Below are positions 7,589-16,249 of a DNA stretch of 64,000 nt, piece by piece. Below the pieces are notes generated by a model. It was not told the DNA's origin, made no database searches, and was given only the letters and a program-made list of their open reading frames with translations. The position numbers and the translations under genes are program-made. Numbering within the stretch: the first letter of the stretch is position 1; each line of letters opens with the position of its first letter. Source of the DNA: Desulfurispira natronophila (GTDB taxonomy: Bacteria > Chrysiogenota > Chrysiogenetes > Chrysiogenales > Chrysiogenaceae); assembly GCF_014203025.1 (NCBI RefSeq), contig NZ_JACHID010000001.1, positions 1 through 64,000 of the forward strand, written 5' to 3'.

Positions 7589-9157
7589 CTAACGCAAGCG
7601 CATAATTTTCACTATGCCCAGCACAATGCAGCCAATGGAGATGGGCAGGGCGTAGGGGATATCTGAAGCCAGCAGGTACAGCCCCACGCCTAGCAGTGCT
7701 CCGGCAATGAGCATTTGCCGAAAATAAGCTTTGATGGCTTCCATCAACTGCAACTTGTCTTCACGGTTTAGACGCACGGTGAAGTCCCCTTCGTGCATCT
7801 GGTCCACGATCTTCTGGATTTTCAAAACGGTGAGGGGGAGTTGCTTGCCTTCGCTGACCAGCTTGCTCACGATATTCTCTTTTTCCAGGGCGCGGGAGAG
7901 GTTCTGGCGCAGGATGGGCAGGATATCCTTTATGCCGTTGAAATTATTAATATAGGTCGTCCCCATTCCCTCCACTATGGCGCTGACTCGCATGATATAG
8001 ATGGTTTCCTGTGGTACTTTGAAAGGCATACTTTTCATGGATGTCAACAAGTCCGTTGCCAGTTGCTGCATACTGCTGGCGCTGAGGGAGTTGTCGTCAA
8101 AAATGTCAAATATCTGTTCTGCCAGGTCCTGCAATTCATCGGGCGGTGCTTCTTCGGTGACTATGCCCAGTTTGCGGGCGGCACTGACCAGTGCTTCGTA
8201 GTTGCGATCATAAGCAGCCTTTACCAGGTTAATTGTGGCTATACGAATCTTGCGGGGTATGCGGGTGACCATGCCGAAATCCAGCAGAATCAGTTCGCCC
8301 GCCTCATTTACCAATAAGTTGCCTGGGTGGGGGTCGGCATGAAAATAGCCCTTAACCAGCATTTGCTCTACATAGAACATGACCAGTTTTTCCATTAGTG
8401 CTTCAAAAGAAATGTCAAGGTGCATGAGTTGCTCCCGGTCATCAAAACGAAAGCCGTATTCGTAACTCATGACCAGCGCATCAGGGGATGAAATATTTGC
8501 GTAGACGCTCGGAAAGCGAATATTGGTATAGGCGTAAGTGGTCTGAAACTTTTCCAGGTGTTCCCGCTCTTTGGCCATATCCACTTCCTGTAAAATCATC
8601 TGGGCAAATGCCTGCAGTACTGACTCTATAGAATTGCGTGTGTAGGTAGAAAACAGTGGGCGAAAGAGGCGGTGGAAAAACTCCAGGATGCGTATATCCT
8701 GACGCACAACAAAGCCGATGTCGTTGCGCAGCATTTTGACTGCGACTTCTGCGCCACTATCCTTCAACGTGGCGTAGTGAACTTGCCCAATAGAAGCGCT
8801 GGCAACTGCTTCACGGTTAAATGTAGCGAAGGGGTCGTACTCCCCGAAGGCCCGGCTGTAGACAGCGTCTAGGTCAGCGGCTGACATCTGGGGGACCTTG
8901 TCGTGGAGTTTGCGCAACTGCTCTAGGTAATCAGTGTCAAAAAAATCGGAACGGGTAGCAAGAACCTGGGAAAGTTTGATAAAGCTTGTGCCTAGTTGCT
9001 GTATGGCATTTAGCAAACCGGTGGGGTTCAGGGGGGGAATGCCTATAAATCGGGGCTGCTTTTTGATGAGCAAAAAGATGGTCAACAAAAAGCGAAAGAC
9101 CAGCAGCAGGCGCAGGGGCTGGTAGAGGCGAAACATCAGTTTGAGTTTTTTGGGCAA
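7589..9157 (-). CDS. ubiB: UbiB/ABC1-family protein kinase-like (ADCK)
   Basis: A 522-residue member of the UbiB family, atypical kinase-fold ATPases that support isoprenoid quinone synthesis at the membrane. Seen: an N-terminal membrane-near segment, the KxGQ region as GTSFIKLSQVLATRSD (the usual Gly is Ser), the A-rich loop as ASASIGQVH, the catalytic HADPHPGNLLV, the metal-binding LLDFGMV, and two C-terminal hydrophobic helices. The start is TTG at 9157, set by a GGAGG site. A phasin-like gene upstream on the same strand recurs next to ubiB in Geobacter-like genomes as I recall. Confidence 0.88.
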   Translation of the reverse strand: MPKKLKLMFRLYQPLRLLLVFRFLLTIFLLIKKQPRFIGIPPLNPTGLLNAIQQLGTSFIKLSQVLATRSDFFDTDYLEQLRKLHDKVPQMSAADLDAVYSRAFGEYDPFATFNREAVASASIGQVHYATLKDSGAEVAVKMLRNDIGFVVRQDIRILEFFHRLFRPLFSTYTRNSIESVLQAFAQMILQEVDMAKEREHLEKFQTTYAYTNIRFPSVYANISSPDALVMSYEYGFRFDDREQLMHLDISFEALMEKLVMFYVEQMLVKGYFHADPHPGNLLVNEAGELILLDFGMVTRIPRKIRIATINLVKAAYDRNYEALVSAARKLGIVTEEAPPDELQDLAEQIFDIFDDNSLSASSMQQLATDLLTSMKSMPFKVPQETIYIMRVSAIVEGMGTTYINNFNGIKDILPILRQNLSRALEKENIVSKLVSEGKQLPLTVLKIQKIVDQMHEGDFTVRLNREDKLQLMEAIKAYFRQMLIAGALLGVGLYLLASDIPYALPISIGCIVLGIVKIMRLR

Positions 9158-9406
9158 CGGTGCCTCCTGGATTGGCGATTCATGAGTGAAACTCGTGTCG
9201 TGTCACTACTCAAATGACGGTGTTGTCTGTGACAAGAAAATTCCTGAGCCACCCGCTTCACTGGACAATCACCCCTCCCCATCGCTTCATGCCACCCATT
9301 CAGTGGAGGAGAATGGGAAAGGCAGATGGAAAAAGAAATAAACAGGGGTGGAGGTGATGAAAGGCATAAAGACAAGCGTGCTAAGTTATCAGTAGTTGCT
9401 GCAATC

Positions 9407-9437
9407 AGGGTGGATGCGCTCTGCTTATCCACCCTAC
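9407..9437 (-). repeat. GTAGGGTGGATAAGC-type palindromic repeat
   Basis: Perfect 9-bp arms AGGGTGGAT and ATCCACCCT flank an 11-base centre. On the minus strand it reads GTAGGGTGGATAAGCAGAGC followed by GCATCCACC, a short palindrome I recall as widely scattered in proteobacterial intergenic DNA. Only one copy was noticed in this window. Confidence 0.5.
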
Positions 9438-9615
9438 AGCAGGGTTTATCTGACTGCTCGCTGCTGCTATTGGCTACCTTCTGCACGCTACCAGCTGATC
9501 ACTCTCCTCCCTCTTGTACCCAGCTCATCCCTGCGGATTCACCTGAGGGAAGCAAACAGCGAGCATGCGACCCTTCTGCAGTGAGATGACTGGGCCAGAC
9601 GGCGCTGAAGCAGAT

Positions 9616-9643
9616 GCCCCGCTCCTGTGTCCAGCAGCGGGGC
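9616..9643 (-). terminator. GC-rich hairpin after the phasin-like gene
   Basis: The arms GCCCCGCT and AGCGGGGC (8 bp, perfect) lie 28 bp past the gene's stop. There is no T-run, so intrinsic termination is uncertain. Confidence 0.4.
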
Positions 9644-9670
9644 GAAGATTCGGTTAGGGGTTGCGCCTAG

Positions 9671-9958
9671 CTACTGCTTACCTTGCATTTCCTGGCGCAG
9701 TTTTTCCAGGTCTTCCTTTGTTGCCAGGTTGAGTTCTTCGATGATTTCGCGGATAAGCTCCCGCACCTTGCTCTCTGCCTGATCGCGCTCTTCCTTGCCT
9801 TTGGCAATAGTGTTTTCAACAAATGAGCGAGCTTCTTCACGGGTCATTTCGCTGTGTTTGGAGAATTCGTCGACAATAGATTCGACTTTTTCACGAGTCA
9901 TAAGGGCGCTGCCCAGTCCGAACATGAAGAGATCTTTTATGCGGCTTTCCATGGACAT
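9671..9958 (-). CDS. Phasin-like coiled-coil protein
   Basis: A protein of 95 residues with an almost fully helical, charged sequence: DLFMFGLGSALMTREKVESI at the N-terminus, then a Glu/Lys-rich helix ending EDLEKLRQEMQ. It resembles small phasin-superfamily (polyhydroxyalkanoate regulator-like) proteins that often neighbour ubiB. Function is unknown; an accessory role for UbiB or in membrane or quinone biology is inference. ATG 9958 is chosen because AGGAGG lies four bases before it; ATG 9952 is an alternative. Confidence 0.65.
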   Translation of the reverse strand: MSMESRIKDLFMFGLGSALMTREKVESIVDEFSKHSEMTREEARSFVENTIAKGKEERDQAESKVRELIREIIEELNLATKEDLEKLRQEMQGKQ

Positions 9959-10049
9959 TGAGGCCTCCTGTTGTTTTGGGTGTATAGGACAATAGTTTGC
10001 GCAGTAATTATAAGCATCCCCATTAAGGTAAGTGAAAGAGCGCCGAGTT

Positions 10050-11591
10050 TCAAGGGGTCTGTGTGAGAATCGCCATGGCGGTGTTGACACCATCTACAGC
10101 AGCGCTGACAATCCCACCGGCGTATCCGGCACCTTCGCCACAGGGAAAAATCCGATGGCTGACAGTACTGTGGCGCGCCACAGGATCACGTGGAAAACGA
10201 ACCGGGCTTGAGGTGCGGGTTTCCGGTGCTATAAGCACTCCTTCCTCTATAAAACCGGGTATTTTTTGCTGGAAAACTGGCAGTGCCAGGCGAAGGGCCT
10301 GGACAACGGGAGCGGGTAGCAGGGGAGCTATGTTGCAAAAGTGGGCATGAGGGGCTGTGCTGGTTGCGTAAGAGGTTGCATGGCGTTGCTGGATGAAGTC
10401 CATTGCACCCATAGCCGGGGGGGCGTAGCTTCCTGAGGCGCGGAAGCAAGCAGCCTCTATGTGGCGTTGGTACTCCATTCCCGCCAAGGGAGCTGAACTG
10501 GCAAAGTCTTTTTGGTCTACTGTTACCACAATAGCGCTGTTTGAGTAGGGACTTTGGCGGTTATGGTAGCTCATGCCGTTGACGCAGACATGCTCTGGCT
10601 CAGAGCTGGCATTAACCACAATCCCTCCAGGGCACATGCAGAACGAATATACCCCTCGCTGTGCGCAACTGGTGCGCAGTTGATACTCTGCCGCTGGCAT
10701 TTGTTGATGCCACTTGCCGTATTGACGTTTGTCGATAAGATTGCGGGGGTGCTCTATGCGTACTCCAATGGCAAGTGGTTTGGATTCAAGCTGCAGTGGT
10801 TTGCGCAATTGTTGAAATGTAGAGCGTGCACTGTTGCCAACTGCCAGCACCAAGCGGTTAAAAGGGCGTGCGATGCCGTCTATGATTGCCTGGTGTGCTT
10901 CAGCATGCCAGCATAAACCCTGAAAATGACTTCCGAACTTGAAGATAACACCTTGGTCAACCAGCTCACGACGCAGTCTTTGCAAAACCTTTTGTAGTAT
11001 GTCGGTGCCTACATGGGGTTTGGCGTCCCACAGGATGTTTTCAGGAGCCCCTGATTGTACCAGCAGCTGCAGGATAAAGTCTCGATGGGGGCTTTTTATG
11101 CGAGTAGTAAGTTTTCCGTCACTAAATGTGCCTGCTCCTCCTTCACCGAACTGGACATTTGATTGCGGCTTTAACTCTCCACCTTGCCAGAAGGTTTGCA
11201 CGTCCCGCTGCCTTTGCTCAACTGCATTTCCTTGCTCTATGACCTCCACGGGTATGCCGGCTCGGCTCAGGGTGTAGGCGCACAAAAGCCCTGCTGGTCC
11301 AGCGCCGACAATAATTATGGGATCAGTAGCAGGCTTTTGGGTTTGCAGGCGCTGGATCTGCTGGCAGGTCGGCGTATCCTCCAGGGTTGGACGGTGCAGT
11401 TTTTCCCCGTCCAAGGCGTACTCAAGAGTGAGTATTTCACGTATGGCTTTGTGGCGTTGACGGGCGTCTATGCTGCGTTTAATGATGCGCACATCACTGA
11501 TTTGCTCAGGTTGCAGTGAGGTTTCCTGCTGACATATGGCCTGCGCCAGGTTGCAGCCATAGGGAATGGTAATTTGAATCTGTCTATTCAT
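10050..11591 (-). CDS. FAD-dependent oxidoreductase (COG2509-type)
   Basis: A soluble flavoprotein of 513 residues with an N-terminal leader domain (about 1-90), then a Rossmann FAD motif PIIIVGAGPAGLLCAYTLSRAG and the family segments VQFGEGGAGTFSDGKLTTR and CMCPGGIVV. The C-terminal FAD-binding end is IFPCGEGAGYAGGIVSAAVDG. This matches uncharacterised FAD-dependent dehydrogenases (COG2509). The substrate is unknown. Its ATG shares one base with the stop of the GHL13-like gene (TGATG), implying coupled translation. Confidence 0.8.
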   Translation of the reverse strand: MNRQIQITIPYGCNLAQAICQQETSLQPEQISDVRIIKRSIDARQRHKAIREILTLEYALDGEKLHRPTLEDTPTCQQIQRLQTQKPATDPIIIVGAGPAGLLCAYTLSRAGIPVEVIEQGNAVEQRQRDVQTFWQGGELKPQSNVQFGEGGAGTFSDGKLTTRIKSPHRDFILQLLVQSGAPENILWDAKPHVGTDILQKVLQRLRRELVDQGVIFKFGSHFQGLCWHAEAHQAIIDGIARPFNRLVLAVGNSARSTFQQLRKPLQLESKPLAIGVRIEHPRNLIDKRQYGKWHQQMPAAEYQLRTSCAQRGVYSFCMCPGGIVVNASSEPEHVCVNGMSYHNRQSPYSNSAIVVTVDQKDFASSAPLAGMEYQRHIEAACFRASGSYAPPAMGAMDFIQQRHATSYATSTAPHAHFCNIAPLLPAPVVQALRLALPVFQQKIPGFIEEGVLIAPETRTSSPVRFPRDPVARHSTVSHRIFPCGEGAGYAGGIVSAAVDGVNTAMAILTQTP

Positions 11592-12625
11592 CAGGGTGTT
11601 CGCCTGACTGGCATATAGGCAACGGGGACACTGGGTGGAAGAAGGCGCTCAAGGGCCTGAACCTCCGTAAGCGGCACGCTCTCTCCGGTAACAAAATCCT
11701 CGGTCTGAATCTTGGGAATAATTCGCTGGTAGCCAACGGTTGCGGCTATATTTTTGATGATACGGGCTGTTTGAAATACAGCTTCCATTGGGCTTAGGTT
11801 CAGCTCTTGGGCGATTTGACGGTGGTAGCTCATTATCGAAAAACGATCAATCGGAAGCTTTGCCAGGAGCTCAAGATCCTGAGCCAGCCACATAAGGGCG
11901 TGATCAGGATTAGTGCCATTTTCGTAATAAATATTGAACCACACTTTGCAGTGAGGGTTAACTTGATGCACGGAGTCAAGAATAGCTTCCAGCGTTTGAT
12001 TGATAATGAGTGCTCGCTTATTGGCTATCTGCCGATATTCTGGTGTGTAGCCGCGGTAGTTCTGTACATTGACGCCAGCAGGGAGCTCATCGTGGGTGCG
12101 ATAGACCAGGTCGTCCTGAATCAGGATGCCATTAACACCAGTGCGGGCGAGGTCGGAAAAGAGCTGTTGAAGGTAAGGGATGCTTCCAGGCGCATAAAGT
12201 GAGAGGCGATCGGTTACCGGATCTTTGAGTTTATTTTGGGGTGGCAGCCAGTCCGCCCGCCTGGTGCCAAGCCAGGCGAAAAGCTGCATGTCGTAGCGGC
12301 GCGCTTGCTCAACGGCTGGTGTTGTCAGATCTTGTATTACTGGCGCGTATTCTGTTGGAAAATAGACACCTGCGTCAGGTAAATTCCCGGTATCAGCTGT
12401 TGTTGTCAGGTAACGGTCGTGGCGATTGTGGAAGATGCGCAATATTACGGTGCCATAACCTTCCCGGTGGAGGTTGCGAAATAGTGTCTCTAAGTCGGCC
12501 GAGGACTTCATTTCCACATACGATATTTGGGCCACTTTGCCATGTATTGGTGAAGCTGTAGCAGGAGAAATGATAGTTGTGGTCAGGCAGGTGAGTATAG
12601 CGTAAAAAAACGTTCGGTAGTGCAT
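11591..12625 (-). CDS. Secreted GHL13/PgaB-type putative glycosidase
   Basis: A 344-residue exported protein with a signal peptide (residues 1-25, ending SPATAS). The rest resembles the C-terminal glycoside-hydrolase-like domain of PgaB, which acts on poly-N-acetylglucosamine: ALQ-like strand AQISYVEM, MQLFAWLGTRRADWL, RLSLYAPGSIPYLQQLFSDL and GVNGILIQDDLVY with paired acidic residues. The N-terminal deacetylase domain of PgaB is absent, and no pgaA, C or D genes are nearby. Hydrolysis of an exopolysaccharide is likely; the substrate is a guess. Confidence 0.65.
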   Translation of the reverse strand: MHYRTFFYAILTCLTTTIISPATASPIHGKVAQISYVEMKSSADLETLFRNLHREGYGTVILRIFHNRHDRYLTTTADTGNLPDAGVYFPTEYAPVIQDLTTPAVEQARRYDMQLFAWLGTRRADWLPPQNKLKDPVTDRLSLYAPGSIPYLQQLFSDLARTGVNGILIQDDLVYRTHDELPAGVNVQNYRGYTPEYRQIANKRALIINQTLEAILDSVHQVNPHCKVWFNIYYENGTNPDHALMWLAQDLELLAKLPIDRFSIMSYHRQIAQELNLSPMEAVFQTARIIKNIAATVGYQRIIPKIQTEDFVTGESVPLTEVQALERLLPPSVPVAYMPVRRTP

Positions 12626-12777
12626 TTTAAGGTTATATCTGCTTGCTGTTTGGTTTTTGCGCTCATGCCAAAGTTATTTCCACAAGTGTCTATATGCGGT
12701 TACGACAAATTTTCCTTTGTCTTTGTTTTCTTATGATATACTGTACGGATGTTTTTAAGCGATGTAAAGGTGGAAGA

Positions 12778-14541
12778 ATGAGACGCTTCGGGATGGCTGC
12801 TGTACTTTCCTTTTTGGCTTTGCTGGTTGGATGCGCTTCGCAGCAGTCTATGAAGGGGTATTACGTCTTTGAGGATGATGGCATCACTGTTGACTACTAT
12901 GCCCCCTTTGAGGCTGATAGCACCTACCACTACTTGCTTTATAATATATATCGTAACTATGGTGATCAGGAACTGGCTTTGGAGCATTTCCAGAAAAGTA
13001 TTGGGGCTACCAAGGCACCAAGTGCCGAGCTGTTGATGGAGCTGTCCGCTCTTTACTCCGTCCAGGGTGACCAGCAGCAAGCTATATCTACCCTTGAGCA
13101 GGCCATTCAAATTAACTCTCAAGAGCCTGATTTATACAAGTTGCTTAGCATGTATTACTATCAAGATCACGATTATCTGCGTGCACGGGAAGCCATGTAC
13201 GAGGCAATATCTTTTGGTCAGTCGCGTGGTGATGATTACCTTTTCTATGCCGAAATACTGGAAAAAATCGGTGATTATGAAGCCATGATTCAGGCACTGG
13301 AGGAGTTGCGGGAGGTTCAAACTGATAACTATGTGGCTCACTACTCCCTTGGTTTGGCCTACTCCCGGCTGGAAAAGTACGAAAAGGCGATTGAAAGTAT
13401 AGAGCGTGCTATTGATATAAGAGGCGGTAACACGCTTTCCTACCGTTTTTCCATGGCACGTATAGCTTTGGAGATGGGTGACGTCGATCAGGCTCAGGCT
13501 TACTACTATCACATATATGAAGAAAGCAGTCATGCAGGTGAGCGATCACGGCTTGGCTATACCATGCGGATACTGGATACGTTGCTGGAAATTCACAATT
13601 ACGATCTTTTGCGAGAGTTTTCTCTGCATATTCTTGAGGATAATCCCCAATGGTTGTGGGCCACGGAGTACTGTGCCCTGGGGACCTATGGTGGTACCGA
13701 GGTGCTGCCGATTGGACCCTGCTACGCCACGGCATCACCTCTTGGCTCAACATCCAGTCATTATCCTACCATGTTGGTCGCCAAGTATCTGCTTGAAGGC
13801 GGTGCTGAACATGAACAGCGACTGGTGAGTCATATGTCTGATCCTGATTATCAGGGTTCGACCGTTCGTGCCCTGAAGCCCTTTATTGATGTTGATGCCT
13901 ACTTGCAAAGATTTGATAACGCTCCTGATGTTTTGCGAGTACTTGAGGCGGTAAGTGATGATCGAAGGGAACGCATTACTTTTGGTATTAGCCTGGGGGG
14001 GATGTTGGGCGATGTGCAGATGCAGTATGAATATGCCAGCAAGCTGTATTCAGAATTTCCCGACTATGCTTCTATATTACAGCTTGGCTGGGCATACTAC
14101 GAGCTGGGAGATGTTCGGCAGGCGCTTCATGTGACTGAGCCCTATGCCCTTTCTGACGATGCTCCAGCTTCACTATTGAATTTTGTGGGTTATCTTATGG
14201 TGGATGAGCGTATTGCTATCCATCGTGGTGGTGAATACATTCGGCGTGCCATCGATCAGGAAGGAGACAACCCTTACTACATTGACAGTCTCGCCTGGTT
14301 TTATTACCGCAATGGTGATTACGTTAATGCACGTATATTTATTGAGCGTGCCATAGAGCTGCTTGATGAACACAACCTCGAACCTGATGACAGTATCATT
14401 TATGACCACGCTGGCGATATCTACCGTAGGCTGGGTGACGATTATCGAGCTTTTTCCTGGTATGTGCGTTCGTACGCTCTGGGTGAGGACAATGCGGTAT
14501 TAGCCAAGATGCGTGCCATACGTCATTCGCTGATTCCCTGA
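12778..14541 (+). CDS. TPR-repeat lipoprotein
   Basis: A 587-residue protein with a lipoprotein signal (lipobox LVGC, Cys19; the +2 residue is Ala, consistent with outer-membrane sorting). TPR helices run through most of the rest, for example about 55-280 and again about 440-575, with units such as EKAIESIERAIDIRGG and GDNPYYIDSLAWFYYRNGDY. It is probably a periplasm-facing scaffold. ATG 12778 is chosen over an upstream in-frame start because AAAGGTGGA precedes it and the lipobox is then correctly placed. It heads a run with the lolB-like gene and ispE, as TPR lipoproteins do in several lineages. Confidence 0.8.
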   Translation: MRRFGMAAVLSFLALLVGCASQQSMKGYYVFEDDGITVDYYAPFEADSTYHYLLYNIYRNYGDQELALEHFQKSIGATKAPSAELLMELSALYSVQGDQQQAISTLEQAIQINSQEPDLYKLLSMYYYQDHDYLRAREAMYEAISFGQSRGDDYLFYAEILEKIGDYEAMIQALEELREVQTDNYVAHYSLGLAYSRLEKYEKAIESIERAIDIRGGNTLSYRFSMARIALEMGDVDQAQAYYYHIYEESSHAGERSRLGYTMRILDTLLEIHNYDLLREFSLHILEDNPQWLWATEYCALGTYGGTEVLPIGPCYATASPLGSTSSHYPTMLVAKYLLEGGAEHEQRLVSHMSDPDYQGSTVRALKPFIDVDAYLQRFDNAPDVLRVLEAVSDDRRERITFGISLGGMLGDVQMQYEYASKLYSEFPDYASILQLGWAYYELGDVRQALHVTEPYALSDDAPASLLNFVGYLMVDERIAIHRGGEYIRRAIDQEGDNPYYIDSLAWFYYRNGDYVNARIFIERAIELLDEHNLEPDDSIIYDHAGDIYRRLGDDYRAFSWYVRSYALGEDNAVLAKMRAIRHSLIP

Positions 14542-14662
14542 TGAAAGCCGATGCCGAGTAATACTCTGGTAAGGGTGGCCCGAATACATCATGGGTGCCA
14601 AGTTCTGGTGGCCCTTGCGGAGTCATAGGGTTATGCTGACCTTTTTGCAAGGTGGTTGCTTC

Positions 14663-15256
14663 ATGCGTTTTACATTTTATCGTCCGGTTGCATGCATTTT
14701 ACTGTTTTTTATAGCTTTATATTTATCGGCAGGATGCGCTTCTCGAACTATGCCGGATCGTGGACTTTCCCATGAGTGTGATGCTGTAAGTGGGAGTGGG
14801 CGCCTGCAGGTAGAGGGACATTCGTCGCTTCGTATGCAGTTTCTTGTATCCAGTGAAGCCCCTCTGGGGACAATCCACTTGATTGGCACTTTTTCGCAAC
14901 GGGTAGCAACACTATCACTGGATCATGAACACGTGGTCTTTGTGAATCATCGGGAGCGAACCTGGAGTAAAACAGGATTTGCTGATCTGTGTAACCAATT
15001 TAATATATGTCTGGATGGTCCACCATTTATTGAACTGCTACGGGGCAGCTCACAACCTCGCCTCCGTGTAGGTCCGTACCAGTGTGAGCGGAACCCAGAT
15101 GACAGCAGTCGTGAGACTTACTTGTGCTATCACAGTGAGCTGCCAGAGCTTAGTGTTGCAGTTCAGCAGCGACGGTGCCACGATGATACTTATAACGCCT
15201 ACACCGTGAGTGAGGAATATGAACTCGTACCCGTTTCAGGCCAGGAGCTACGCTAA
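14663..15256 (+). CDS. LolB-like outer-membrane lipoprotein
   Basis: A 197-residue protein with a signal peptide and lipobox LSAGC (Cys25, +2 Ala). The body has GRLQVEGHSSLRMQF and LGTIHLIGTFSQRVATLSL, resembling the half-barrel of LolB, the outer-membrane acceptor for lipoproteins. Position supports this: lolB commonly sits just before ispE. Sequence similarity is weak, and the C-terminus has several cysteines not typical of LolB. AAGGTGG precedes ATG 14663. The end overlaps ispE by 38 bases. Confidence 0.5.
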   Translation: MRFTFYRPVACILLFFIALYLSAGCASRTMPDRGLSHECDAVSGSGRLQVEGHSSLRMQFLVSSEAPLGTIHLIGTFSQRVATLSLDHEHVVFVNHRERTWSKTGFADLCNQFNICLDGPPFIELLRGSSQPRLRVGPYQCERNPDDSSRETYLCYHSELPELSVAVQQRRCHDDTYNAYTVSEEYELVPVSGQELR

Positions 15257-16100
15257 AATAAATCTGTTTTTGCGGGTTCTGGGGCGCCGGAAAGATGGCT
15301 ATCATCAACTGGAGAGCCTGATGGCACCCGTGAGTCTCTATGATGATCTGGCTTTTGCGACGGGTCCTGAGTTTACTTATGAGGGTCCCCAATGGCTGAA
15401 TAATTGTGAAAATCTGATATATCGCGCCTGGGAGCTCTTACAAAAGCACTATGGAATAGGTGGGTTGCGGGTGGCTCATCGCAAAAATATTCCTGCTGGT
15501 GGGGGCATGGGAGGTGGTAGCTCTAACGCCGCTGCTACTCTCAGTGCAGCGGCGCAGCTCTATCGCCTGAACCTTGGCTACCGGGAGTTGGCACCGCTGG
15601 CGCTGCAGCTTGGCGCAGATGTCCCCTTTTTTCTGCGCTGTACCCCGGCACTGGCGCGGGGTGTGGGTGAGGATTTGATGGATGTCCCACTTCCACCCCA
15701 GCATGTAGTGCTTATAAACCCTGGGTACGGTGTTTCCACGCCAGCGGTATATCGCAATCTGGGCCTGTCGATGGGCGCACAGGTAGCGAAGCCTGGTAAC
15801 TTTGAGGTGTCAGATGAGGATTTGTGGAAGCTGTCCCATCTTGTTGAACTTTGCTACAATGATTTGGAAATTGGTGCCAGACCACTCATGCCAGATCTTG
15901 ACGTCATGCGGGAGGCTCTGCTACAAAATGGCGCTCTCTGCAGTCGCCTTAGTGGCAGTGGATCTACGGTATTTGGCCTCTATGCTGACCGGGAGTCGGC
16001 GCAGCAGGCCAGGGAGCTCATTGCATCAGCGCTGCCGGAAGCATCTGTGTATGCAGTGCAGACACTGCCCCCTCTGACAGAAGCACATGCGGGAGTTTGA
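15219..16100 (+). CDS. ispE: 4-diphosphocytidyl-2-C-methyl-D-erythritol kinase
   Basis: Phosphorylates CDP-methylerythritol in the MEP isoprenoid pathway. It is a GHMP kinase of 293 residues with the N-terminal signature AKINLFLRVLGRRKDGYH, the ATP loop PAGGGMGGGSSNAAATL and the C-terminal LSGSGSTVFGLY. ATG 15219 follows a GTGAGG site; an upstream in-frame GTG at 15210 is possible. It overlaps the lolB-like gene. A dispersed repeat separates it from ubiE. Confidence 0.95.
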   Translation: MNSYPFQARSYAKINLFLRVLGRRKDGYHQLESLMAPVSLYDDLAFATGPEFTYEGPQWLNNCENLIYRAWELLQKHYGIGGLRVAHRKNIPAGGGMGGGSSNAAATLSAAAQLYRLNLGYRELAPLALQLGADVPFFLRCTPALARGVGEDLMDVPLPPQHVVLINPGYGVSTPAVYRNLGLSMGAQVAKPGNFEVSDEDLWKLSHLVELCYNDLEIGARPLMPDLDVMREALLQNGALCSRLSGSGSTVFGLYADRESAQQARELIASALPEASVYAVQTLPPLTEAHAGV

Positions 16101-16129
16101 AGGCAAAGGCCAGGATGCAAAGCTTAAGG

Positions 16130-16243
16130 CAACAAAGTTTATTGAAATACTTTATAACGAACAGGCAATGAAAAATCCCTCAGGCGCAAGGCGAGCGAGA
16201 GCAAGCAACAATGCAGATGGAGTTTTTCAGCAGCTTGCTAAGG
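16130..16243 (-). repeat. Dispersed repeat, copy 3 (inverted)
   Basis: On the minus strand it reads TTAGCAAGCTGCTGAAAAAC, CTCCATCTGCATTGTTGCTT, CGCCTTGCGCCTGAGG, GATTTTTCATTGCCTG and TATAAAGTATTTCA. It fills the ispE-ubiE gap, and its edge directly adjoins the AGGTGGA ribosome site of ubiE. Confidence 0.65.
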
Positions 16244-16249
16244 TGGAAT

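Larger units (their letters stand above)
9158..9670. other. Intergenic gap of about 510 bp without a credible gene
   Basis: Short ORFs here are low-complexity and lack ribosome sites. The gap holds a widespread-type inverted repeat (9407-9437) and a GC-rich hairpin (9616-9643) following the phasin-like gene. Nothing else is recognised. Confidence 0.6.

Noticed and set aside
9136-9589. Short ORFs on both strands in the ubiB-phasin gap
   Set aside because: No ribosome sites, low-complexity sequence, and they run through a palindromic repeat.
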